Shown piece after piece: positions 54,204 through 61,357 of a stretch of DNA of 64,000 nucleotides. Source of the DNA: CAXBBB01 sp963815505 (GTDB lineage Bacteria > Bacteroidota > Rhodothermia > Rhodothermales > BA12); assembly GCA_963815505.1 (NCBI GenBank), contig CAWFGU010000019.1, positions 1-64,000 of the forward strand, given 5' to 3'. The notes beneath the pieces are model-generated. The model made no database searches, had not been told where the DNA came from, and worked only from the letters and a program-made list of their open reading frames with translations. Position 1 is the first letter of the stretch. Each line of letters begins with the position of its first letter. The position numbers and the translations under genes were made by a program.

Positions 54204-54610
54204 ACCACCTGCTCGAACCGCTGCGCGCCCTCGTAGTCGACTTTGAAAAGGAGAGGGGAGAGTTCGACATGCTCGGCCTGTTTCTCCGAGACGACGAGCA
54301 ATCGTGGGATTTGGTAGTGTCTGCTTCTTGGATGCAGAGCATAGCCGATTCCGGGTACAAGAAAGAGTTTGTCACTCGCCTTGCTAAAAGCCTGCCGACC
54401 GATTGGAGCCGAGAAATCGCCGCCGTAGTTCCTATCGACCGGCATGCTCCCTTCGTCGATGTGGCGGCGGAGGCCAAGTGGAATCGGCAGGGCGGCGAGC
54501 ATGTCGGTGCGTTCTCGTTCGATGGATCGCAGGTGCCGGACGCGTTTGTTCTGTCCGCCCGGCGTCCCCGCCTGCGCTCGCTGCGTAACGTAGCTTCCGG
54601 CGCTCCCTAG
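54200..54610 (+). CDS. Unrecognised protein encoded in a bicistron with the HEPN gene
   Basis: A 136-residue protein starting at an ATG that overlaps the HEPN stop. The N-terminal half (LLEPLRALVVDFEKERGEFD, then MLGLFLRDDEQSWDLVVSAS) and the central KKEFVTRLAKSLPTDWSREI are helical with an acidic character; the C-terminal part (IAAVVPIDRHAPFVDVAAEA, AFSFDGSQVPDAFVLSARR) has alternating strands. It does not have the GSx10DxD motif of the minimal nucleotidyltransferases (MNT) that usually pair with HEPN toxins. It is a candidate antitoxin of a different kind; no family recognised. Confidence 0.6.
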   Translation: MNHLLEPLRALVVDFEKERGEFDMLGLFLRDDEQSWDLVVSASWMQSIADSGYKKEFVTRLAKSLPTDWSREIAAVVPIDRHAPFVDVAAEAKWNRQGGEHVGAFSFDGSQVPDAFVLSARRPRLRSLRNVASGAP

Positions 54611-54620
54611 ATCCTTCGCC

Positions 54621-55589
54621 GTGCCCCTCGACGCGCTTCTCGCCAACCTGCTCTCGCCCGTCGTGCTGGCGTTCGTGCTCGGCGCGTTCGCGGCGCTGGT
54701 GCGGAGCGACCTCAAGCTGCCCGAGGCGCTCTACTCGGCGCTATCGATCTACCTGCTGCTCGCGATTGGGCTGAAAGGCGGAGTCGCGCTGAGTAAGACG
54801 CCGCTGTCCGAGTTCGCGGCTCCCGCGGGGATGACGCTGTTTCTGGGTATTCTCACCCCGCTGACGGCGTACTGGGTGCTGCGCAAACTGCTGCGCATGG
54901 ACCTGGTCAACAGCGCGGCACTGGCGGCGCACTATGGGTCGGTTTCGGCGGTGACGTTCATCGCGGCGCTGGCGTTCGCGGACGCGATCGGGCAGTCGGC
55001 CGAGGGGTTTCTGCCTGCGCTGGTGGCGCTGCTCGAAGTGCCGGCCATCGTCGTTGCGCTGATGCTCGCGTTCGTCAAGGGCGACCGGGCGGGCAGCTGG
55101 CAGAAGGCGCTGCACGAAGTCGTGACGGGCAAGAGCGTGATCCTGCTCGTGGGCGGACTGGCGATCGGGTGGGTTGCCGGAGAAACGGGGTTTGCTCCGA
55201 TCGCGCCGTTCTTCCAGGCCGGATTTCAGGGCGCGCTGCTGCTGTTCCTGCTCGAAATGGGTGTCGTGGCGGCGTCCCGGCTGCGCGATGTCAAGAAAGC
55301 CGGGTGGCCGTTCGTGGCCTTCGCCATCGGAATCGCCATCGTCCACGGTGCGCTGGGTGTAGCGGGCGGACTGCTGAGTGGACTTGGCCCGTCGGGTGCT
55401 GCCGTTCTGGGCGCCATGGTATCGAGCGCGTCGTACATCGCTGCTCCAGCTGCCGTGCGGATCGCGCTGCCCGAAGCGTCGCCGAGCTTGTACCTCACGG
55501 GTGCGCTGGGGCTGACGTTTCCGTTCAACATTACGCTGGGCATTCCGCTCTACTTCTGGATGGCGTCGCATCTGGCTCCTCTGTTTTAA
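54621..55589 (+). CDS. sbtA: Sodium-dependent bicarbonate transporter (SbtA family)
   Basis: A 322-residue membrane protein with ten or so helices, beginning at a GTG (MPLDALLANLLSPVVLAFVL). Family blocks include LGAFAALVRSDLKLPEALYS, YLLLAIGLKGGVALSKTPLS, AHYGSVSAVTFIAALAFA, GFQGALLLFLLEMGVVAASR and TGALGLTFPFNITLGIPLYF. SbtA imports HCO3- with Na+ for carbon concentration or anaplerosis. The small PII-like sbtB gene follows after 12 bases, the usual regulator arrangement. Confidence 0.9.
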   Translation: MPLDALLANLLSPVVLAFVLGAFAALVRSDLKLPEALYSALSIYLLLAIGLKGGVALSKTPLSEFAAPAGMTLFLGILTPLTAYWVLRKLLRMDLVNSAALAAHYGSVSAVTFIAALAFADAIGQSAEGFLPALVALLEVPAIVVALMLAFVKGDRAGSWQKALHEVVTGKSVILLVGGLAIGWVAGETGFAPIAPFFQAGFQGALLLFLLEMGVVAASRLRDVKKAGWPFVAFAIGIAIVHGALGVAGGLLSGLGPSGAAVLGAMVSSASYIAAPAAVRIALPEASPSLYLTGALGLTFPFNITLGIPLYFWMASHLAPLF

Positions 55590-55601
55590 CCTGACCAACC
55601 G

Positions 55602-55919
55602 ATGCCTACCGTTCCCGCCACGCTCGTCACCGTCGTCGCCGAGAAACTGCTCGAACGTGACCTGATCGCGGCGTTCCAGAAGCTGGGGGCCCAAGGCTAC
55701 ACCACGACCGACGCGCACGGTGAGGGCAGCCGGGGCATCCGGGCGAGCGCGTGGGAGGGCGCCAACGTCCGGATCGAGATGATCGTCACGCCCGACGTGG
55801 GCACTCGCATCGTCGACCACGTGGCCGACCGTTACTTCGCCCACCACGCTGTGATCGTGTGGACGCAGCAGGTCGAGGTCGTCCGCATGGGCAAGTACCA
55901 GCCGGGCACCCGAGAATGA
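55602..55919 (+). CDS. sbtB: PII-like SbtA regulator (SbtB family)
   Basis: A 105-residue PII-superfamily protein: LVTVVAEKLLERDLIAAFQK, the T-loop-like KLGAQGYTTTDAHGEGSRG, RIEMIVTPDVGTRIVDHVAD and the B/C-loop region VIVWTQQVEVVRMGKY. In cyanobacteria SbtB binds adenine nucleotides, including cAMP, and controls SbtA. The C-terminal Cys-x-Gly-Pro-x-x-Cys tail of cyanobacterial SbtB is absent; there is no cysteine at all. Encoded 12 bases after sbtA, consistent with direct partnership. Confidence 0.85.
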   Translation: MPTVPATLVTVVAEKLLERDLIAAFQKLGAQGYTTTDAHGEGSRGIRASAWEGANVRIEMIVTPDVGTRIVDHVADRYFAHHAVIVWTQQVEVVRMGKYQPGTRE

Positions 55920-56028
55920 GAAAGCCGGCTCCGGTCGACCGACGATAGGAAGCCCGAGGCCACGCGGTCGCGTGTCGAGCCTGGTTCGCCCCGTCTGGCC
56001 CGGGCGCAGGAGCGCGGCCGCGCGATGC

Positions 56029-56694
56029 TCAGCCTTCGGTTTCCCGCTCCGCTGCCAGTTGCTCCAGCGCGCGGACGAACACGTCGACAGGTTGGGCACC
56101 GCTCAGAGCGTGCCGTCCGTTGAGGACGAAGAAGGGAACGCCGCTCACGCCCAGCCGCTGGGCTTCGGTCTGGCTGGCCGTCACGACGGCGCGGCCCTTA
56201 TCCGTGGCGAGATGGGCGACGGCAGCTGCGCGGTCGAGTCCCGTCTCTCCGGCGATGTCGGCCAGAACCGACGGATCGCCGATGTGGCGGGCGTCGGAGA
56301 AGTAGGCCTCGTAGAGCGCGTGGGCGAGGGCGAACGCCGGTTCGGTCCCGGCCGTGTCCTGCGCCCACAAGATCAGCCGATGCGCATCCATCGTGTTGGG
56401 CGCGTAGGGCATCTGCTCGAAGTCGAACGTGATCCCATTCTCGGCTCCCGCCGACACGACGTGCGAGAACGCCGACTTCATCCGCTCCACGCCGCCGAAC
56501 TTGCCGGGCGCAAAGTCCATCCACCGCGTGTCCGGCGGCATGTCGGGTTGCAACTGGAACGGATGCCAGCGCCGCTCGACGCGGATGCCCGTCTGCTCCA
56601 TCGCCTGCTCGAGCCGCGCCTCGCCGACGTAGCACCAGGGACACGCGATGTCTGAGAACAGGTCGAGGGTTACGGTTTTTGGAGTGGTTTCCAT
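56029..56694 (-). CDS. DsbA-family oxidoreductase (FrnE-like)
   Basis: A 221-residue thioredoxin-fold protein with the CPWC redox motif in LDLFSDIACPWCYVGEARLE and the cis-Pro loop GVSGVPFFVLNGRHALSGAQ. No signal peptide, so it works in the cytoplasm, as in FrnE of Deinococcus or polyketide-linked FrnE. It follows the SDR-like NAD(P)H protein by nine bases in the same transcription unit, divergent from an HxlR regulator. Likely a thiol-disulfide enzyme in an oxidative-stress module. Confidence 0.9.
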   Translation of the reverse strand: METTPKTVTLDLFSDIACPWCYVGEARLEQAMEQTGIRVERRWHPFQLQPDMPPDTRWMDFAPGKFGGVERMKSAFSHVVSAGAENGITFDFEQMPYAPNTMDAHRLILWAQDTAGTEPAFALAHALYEAYFSDARHIGDPSVLADIAGETGLDRAAAVAHLATDKGRAVVTASQTEAQRLGVSGVPFFVLNGRHALSGAQPVDVFVRALEQLAAERETEG

Positions 56695-56703
56695 GAGGGC
56701 AAA

Positions 56704-57351
56704 TTATTTGGCTTCGTTTTCTGCTGGAGCGATGTGCGGCGACTCTCGAATGAACGCGTGGTCCTCGACGCAGTGCAGCATGAAGTGCGCCACGTCGGCG
56801 CGGCTGACCGAGACCATGCCGAGTTTGAGATATCCTGCCGTGTAGTGGCCGGTCAGCGCGTCCTCGGTCAAACGCGGACCACGGACGTTGGTCCACTCCA
56901 TGCCCGATTGGGTGAGCAGTTCAGCCTGGCGCTCGGAGTCCTTGAGCAGCTTACCGGCGACTACGCGCATGATGCCCCTCACGATCTTGGAGGGCAGGAA
57001 GGGCGGGTCCTTGGGCGAAGCAACGCCGCCGCCGGTCAGGTTGACGATCCGCGTGACGCCCGAGGCCTTCATTGCGTCGAGAATGTGCCGGGTGCCGACG
57101 GTCAGCACGTCGTCCGGTGCTCCTTTGGCGTGGCCCAAGACGACGAAGACGGCGTCGGTTTCGGACGTGACGGCGCGAGCGACGGCAGCCGCATCGGTGA
57201 TGTCGCCCTGAACGACGGTCAGGTTGGGGTTCTGGATCGTGAGTTTGGCGGGGGAGCGGACGAACGCGGTGACGTGATGGCCCGCGCCTAGTGCTTGCTG
57301 GACGAGGGGCTGGCCGGTGCGGCCCGAGGCGCCGAAAATGGTGACGTTCAT
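56704..57351 (-). CDS. NAD(P)H-binding SDR-like protein
   Basis: A 215-residue atypical short-chain dehydrogenase of the NmrA/NAD(P)-binding class, starting MNVTIFGASGRTGQPLVQQA with the GxxGxxG motif, then VTAFVRSPAKL, DAVFVVLGHAKG, VNLTGGG and SERQAELLTQSGMEWTNVRG. Such proteins often act as NADPH sensors or quinone-type reductases. It lies first in the unit with the FrnE-like gene and divergent from the HxlR regulator at 57446, which probably controls it. Confidence 0.85.
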   Translation of the reverse strand: MNVTIFGASGRTGQPLVQQALGAGHHVTAFVRSPAKLTIQNPNLTVVQGDITDAAAVARAVTSETDAVFVVLGHAKGAPDDVLTVGTRHILDAMKASGVTRIVNLTGGGVASPKDPPFLPSKIVRGIMRVVAGKLLKDSERQAELLTQSGMEWTNVRGPRLTEDALTGHYTAGYLKLGMVSVSRADVAHFMLHCVEDHAFIRESPHIAPAENEAK

Positions 57352-57445
57352 GGCAGTTGGATCGTGTGGAAGAGAGAAGATATCTTGTTACACGCCCAAT
57401 CGCAGGTACGTACTTTTCAGTCAGCTACCATCGATTTAGTTAGAA

Positions 57446-57796
57446 ATGGATATCAGGACTTTAGTAGACATTGAAGATCCCGTGGATCGCACCATGTGTC
57501 CCGTCACCCGTCTGATCGGTGTCATCGGTGGCAGGTGGAAGATCCTGCTGCTCTGGCAACTAGGAGACGGCTCGCAGCGCTACGGCCAACTCCGTCGCCG
57601 CATCGACGGCATATCCGAACGCATGCTCGTGCAGCAGCTCCGAGCGCTCGAAGCCGACGGTATGGTGTCGCGTACGCAATACCCCGAGGTCCCGCCGCGC
57701 GTCGAGTACGCACTCACCGAGCGCGGCCGCTCGTTCATGCCGCTGCTGCGCGACCTCGCCGATTGGAGCGTTGCCCACCTCGCGGCTGACGAGTGA
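57446..57796 (+). CDS. HxlR-family transcriptional regulator
   Basis: A 116-residue winged-helix protein: CPVTRLIGVIGGRWKILLLW, QLRRRIDGISERMLVQQLRA, LEADGMVSRTQYPEVPPRVE, YALTERGRSFMPLL. Cys18 (MCPVTRL) is in the position of the redox-sensing cysteine of YodB/HypR-type members. The 94-base space to the divergent SDR/FrnE genes probably contains its operator and both promoters. It likely represses that pair under reducing conditions; the inducer could be a quinone, aldehyde or thiol-reactive compound. Confidence 0.88.
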   Translation: MDIRTLVDIEDPVDRTMCPVTRLIGVIGGRWKILLLWQLGDGSQRYGQLRRRIDGISERMLVQQLRALEADGMVSRTQYPEVPPRVEYALTERGRSFMPLLRDLADWSVAHLAADE

Positions 57797-57848
57797 AGGT
57801 GTAGGCAAGGTGCTTGCTCGCGGCGCGCCATCGGGCGTACCCTTCGGC

Positions 57849-58998
57849 ATGCGCCTGTTGCTCCTCGCCCTACTCGTTCTGCTCACCGGTTGCCGCTCTG
57901 AGCCGACCGTCTCTGCTTCCCGATTTGCCGCCACGTCCTCTGGCACATGCGGCTGGATTTCGGCTGCTGACGGGGCCCGGCTACGATGTGGCCGAGATCA
58001 CCGGCGCATGGCCCGGCATGGCCGATACGGTGCGCTACGCCCTGGTCCCGCGTGGGGCAGCGGACAGCGTCAGGTCCGCCGTCCCCGACGGCATGACGAC
58101 GATCCAGACGCCGGTCGCGTCGATGGCTGTGCTTTCGACGACGTTCTTGGGACTGATCGACCGCGCCGGAGCGTCGGGCGCCGTGGGTTCGGTCTCGGGC
58201 GGCGACTGGATCAACACGCCTGCGATCCGCGCTGGTTTGGACGACGGGCGGATCATCGACTTCGGCGTAGGCGACACCGTCGATCCCGAAGCGATCATCG
58301 CCGCCGCTCCCGACGTGGTGCTGATGGGCGCCGTCAGCGGTCCCGGCGAGACCGCGCGGCTGCTCACGTCTGCGGGCATCCCTGTCCTGTTCGTCGGCGA
58401 TTGGACCGAAACGACGCCGCTGGGCCGGATGGAGTGGATCGTGTTGATGGGCGCGTTGGTCGGCCGAGAGGCTGAGGCGCGCGCCTACGCCGACAGCGTC
58501 GCTGACCGGTACGAACGCTTTCGACTAGGGCAAGCGCGGCAGACGCAGCGCACTCAGATCATCAGCGGCTCGGCGTGGCAGGGGACGTGGCACGTGCCGG
58601 GGGGCCAGAGCTACCTCGCCGCCTTCATCCGCGACGCCGGAGGCAGCTATCCGTGGATGGACACCGAGCAGTCCGGATCGCTCGCGCTCGACCTCGAGAC
58701 CGTCCTGGCCCAGGCCGCCGACGCGCGCGTCTGGATCGCGCCGGGAGCCGTCGCCTCGCTGCGCCAAATCCGACAGGCCGACGAGCGCTACCTCGCGTTT
58801 CACGCCGTCCAGTCGGGCCGAGTGTTCAACTACGACGCGCGGATGAGCCAGGGCGGAGGGTTCGACTTCTTCGAAACCGCTGTCGCCGAACCCGACATCG
58901 TGCTGGCCGATCTGATCAAAGCGTTCTACACCGGTAGCCTGCCCGATCACCAGATGACGTACTTCCGTCGTCTTCCGGCGCGCGTGGGTGATCAGTGA
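57849..58998 (+). CDS. BtuF-type ABC substrate-binding lipoprotein (putative frameshift)
   Basis: The ATG at 57849 opens a lipoprotein signal (MRLLLLALLVLLTGCRSE, lipobox LTGC) in one frame, while the rest of the protein (AAGFRLLTGPGYDVAEITGA onward) is in the next frame, one base extra somewhere at 57880-57950. The mature part has the periplasmic-binding-protein fold for metal chelates: TPVASMAVLSTTFLGLIDRA, PEAIIAAAPDVVLMGAVSG, PVLFVGDWTETTPLGRMEWI and a C-terminal lobe ending TGSLPDHQMTYFRRLPARVG. It belongs to the BtuF/FecB group; ligand (cobalamin, haem or a siderophore) not decidable. Without the frameshift the main frame has no signal peptide, so an indel error or pseudogene status should be checked. 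Confidence 0.75.
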
Positions 58999-59320
58999 TG
59001 GCCTCCCCAACGGTCGTTTCGAGTTCGACCCGGCGAGAATCCGCTCGTCAGATGCAACGTGAACGGGCGAAGCGGCGTCGCGTGCGAGAGCGGGAAAGGC
59101 ACTTCTCATGCCGTCAGCCTGAGCTATTGCCTCACCCACTCTGTAAAGAGCCGATGCTAACGTCCACTGCATCGTCGTCCGCGCGAGGGCAGGGACCCGC
59201 AATTGCTTCTCATGCTCGGGCAGAGCGCGTTGAACTAGCAGTCGCAGGGGTTGTAGACTTCCGCCTACGCGGGAACGACGGCGAAAGAAGGCGGTCGCCT
59301 ACCTTTCTGGGACTGGCGCT
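58999..59320. other. Spacer between btuF-like and btuC-like genes with a REP-like element
   Basis: No reading frame with family similarity. The only recognised feature is a REP-like element at 59259-59281 (listed separately). A 320-base gap within what should be a transport operon is unusual. Confidence 0.5.
59259..59281. repeat. REP-like element (TTCCCGCxxxCGCGGGAA type)
   Basis: TTCCGCCTACGCGGGAACGA and CGG, an imperfect palindrome TTCCGCC...GCGGGAA of the widespread repetitive extragenic palindrome type. One copy seen in this window. Confidence 0.5.
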
Positions 59321-60328
59321 ATGACACGTTTCGTCCGCTGGATGGCCGCGGCGATCGTCACGTGCGCTGGGCTGATCGTGCTGAGTCTGACGCTCGGCTC
59401 GTCCGATGTAGGCTTCGCCGATCTCTGGGCGATGGTGACCGGCGGCGAAGTACGTCCCATCGCGCGCGTGATCGTGCTCGACCATCGCCTTCCCCGTACC
59501 CTGGCCGGGCTCCTCGCGGGCGGCGCGTTGGGCGTAGCGGGCTTGCAGATGCAGACGATCTTCCGCAACCCGCTGGCCGGTCCGTACGTGCTCGGCGTGA
59601 GCGCCGGGGCGAGCCTGGGCGTCGCCGCCGTGACGCTGGGCGGCGCGGCGTGGGGAGTGGCGATGGGGCCGTGGACGCTGGCTCTCGCGGCCCTTGCAGG
59701 AGCCGCCGGCGTGCTGCTGCTCGTGCTGCTCGTCGCCGCGCGTGTAGACGACAGCGTGACTGTCCTGATCGTCGGGCTGATGGTGGCGGCGTTCGCGAGC
59801 GCGGCGGTCTCGATCCTGCAATACTTCGCCACGTCGGAGCAGCTGCAAGCGTTCGTGTTTTGGACGTTCGGCAGCCTATCGATCGCGGGCGACAAACTCG
59901 GCGTCCTGGCGCTGCTGGTCGGGCTGGGCGTTGCGGTCGGGTTGGTGCTCGTCAAGCCGCTCAACGCGTGGCTGCTGGGCGAGCGCTACGCCGAAACCAT
60001 GGGAGTGCCGGTCGTGGGCGTCCGCTGGGCCGCGTTTGCGTCGACGAGTCTGCTGGCCGGAGGCGTGACGGCCTTCTGCGGACCGATCGCATTCGTCGGG
60101 CTGGCCGTTCCACACATCGCTCGGGCGTTGACGGGTTCGGCGGACCATCGCGTCTTGCTGCCCGCTTGCCTGTTCATCGGCGGGACGCTGCTGGTGGCGT
60201 GCGATCTAGCGGCGCGCCTGCCCGGAAGTCCGCTCCAGCTGCCGATCAACGCGGTCACGTCGCTCGTCGGCGCTCCGTTCGTGATCGTGATCTTGATGCG
60301 TGGGCGGCGGATGGCGCGGTTCTTCTAA
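59321..60328 (+). CDS. FecCD/BtuC-type ABC transporter permease
   Basis: A 335-residue permease with about ten membrane helices: VIVLDHRLPRTLAGLLAGGA, the family signature GLQMQTIFRNPLAGPYVLGV, LMVAAFASAAVSILQY, and the C-terminal coupling block FVGLAVPHIARALTGSADHR. It partners the BtuF-type protein before it and the ATPase behind it; together they import a metal chelate, cobalamin or siderophore. The ATG at 59321 gives the first membrane helix. Stop is ten bases before the ATPase ATG. Confidence 0.93.
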   Translation: MTRFVRWMAAAIVTCAGLIVLSLTLGSSDVGFADLWAMVTGGEVRPIARVIVLDHRLPRTLAGLLAGGALGVAGLQMQTIFRNPLAGPYVLGVSAGASLGVAAVTLGGAAWGVAMGPWTLALAALAGAAGVLLLVLLVAARVDDSVTVLIVGLMVAAFASAAVSILQYFATSEQLQAFVFWTFGSLSIAGDKLGVLALLVGLGVAVGLVLVKPLNAWLLGERYAETMGVPVVGVRWAAFASTSLLAGGVTAFCGPIAFVGLAVPHIARALTGSADHRVLLPACLFIGGTLLVACDLAARLPGSPLQLPINAVTSLVGAPFVIVILMRGRRMARFF

Positions 60329-60338
60329 CTTCCGTCCC

Positions 60339-61304
60339 ATGCTCCTCTCGACCTCCGCTCTCACCACGCACGACCTGCGCGTCGGCTATGGATCTACGGC
60401 TATCGCCGTCGTGGGCGATGCAGCGTTGGAGCCGGGAACACTGACTATACTCTTGGGGCGCAACGGCTCAGGCAAGACGACGACACTGCGGACCGTCGCC
60501 GGACTGCTCGATCCTATCGGTGGCAGTGTGCGGGTGGGCGATGATGCGTTGCACGACCTGACGGCGCGCGAGCGGGCGCGACGGCTGGCGCTGGTGCTGG
60601 CCGATCGGACGACGGCGGGCGGATTGACGGCGCGTGAAGTGGTTGCGCTGGGACGCTACCCGCATACCTCTCTGACGGGGCGGCTTTCGGATGCCGACCG
60701 CGACGCCGTGTCACGCGCGCTCGGACGAACCGGAGCGTCGGAATACGCCTCTCGTCCGATAGGAGAGTTGAGCAGCGGCGAGCAGCAACGCGTCTTCGTC
60801 GCCCGCGCGCTGGCTCAGGACGGAGCGGTCGTCCTGCTCGACGAACCGACGGCCCACTTGGACGCGCCGGGCAGATCCGCCGTCTTTGCCTTGCTCCGCG
60901 ACTTGGCGAGAACCGAAGGTCGCGCTCTTCTCGCCGCAACACACGAACTCGGCGCCGCGCTGGCGTCGGCCGATCAGGTGTGGGCACTCGTTCCGCAGGC
61001 CAGCGGCCCCGCCACACTTCACGCCGGACTACCCGAAGCGCTTGGCCTATCGGGTGTGCTGGAGCGCGCGTTCGACACAGCCGTCGGTTATCGGCCGGAA
61101 TCGGAGCAAACTGGCGCGGGCGTCACGGTCGACGCCCAGGGAGCGGATCGGTTCTGGGCCGAGCATCTGGCTCGGCGGTTGGGGTTTGGGCTGGTCGAGG
61201 GCGGAATCCTCGTCTCTCGAACGGCCAACGGGTGGCAGGTGGCAGGGGAGAAGGTGGCGGACTTGGATGATGTGGCTGAGCGGTTGAGGCAAAAAAAAAC
61301 CTGA
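60339..61304 (+). CDS. FecE/BtuD-type ABC transporter ATP-binding protein
   Basis: A 321-residue ATPase: Walker A LGRNGSGKTTTLRTVAGLLD, Q-loop ADRTTAGGLTAREVVALGR, signature LSSGEQQRVFVARALAQD, Walker B AVVLLDEPTAHLD and His in AATHELGAALASADQ. After residue 215 there is an unusual C-terminal extension of about 100 residues (HAGLPEALGLSGVLERAFDT, GADRFWAEHLARRLGFGLVE) of unknown role. The final codons AAA AAA ACC TGA are inside the terminator of the convergent receptor gene: the coding frame ends in the hairpin arm. Confidence 0.9.
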   Translation: MLLSTSALTTHDLRVGYGSTAIAVVGDAALEPGTLTILLGRNGSGKTTTLRTVAGLLDPIGGSVRVGDDALHDLTARERARRLALVLADRTTAGGLTAREVVALGRYPHTSLTGRLSDADRDAVSRALGRTGASEYASRPIGELSSGEQQRVFVARALAQDGAVVLLDEPTAHLDAPGRSAVFALLRDLARTEGRALLAATHELGAALASADQVWALVPQASGPATLHAGLPEALGLSGVLERAFDTAVGYRPESEQTGAGVTVDAQGADRFWAEHLARRLGFGLVEGGILVSRTANGWQVAGEKVADLDDVAERLRQKKT

Positions 61305-61329
61305 CAAGTCTCGACGACCTGTCAGGTTT
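61297..61329 (-). terminator. Terminator of the TonB-type receptor gene, shared with the ATPase 3' end
   Basis: A 14-bp stem with one mismatch (AAACCTGACAAGTC / GACCTGTCAGGTTT), loop of 5, followed on the minus strand by nine T. It contains the stop codon of the opposite-strand ATPase gene. Third member of the CCTGTCAGG hairpin family. Confidence 0.85.
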
Positions 61330-61357
61330 GGCTGTGATCCGCGGATCGCTGCTGGCT

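Noticed and set aside
54200..54610. MNT-type nucleotidyltransferase antitoxin
   Set aside because: No GSx10DxD or related nucleotidyltransferase motif; only the position next to HEPN suggested it.
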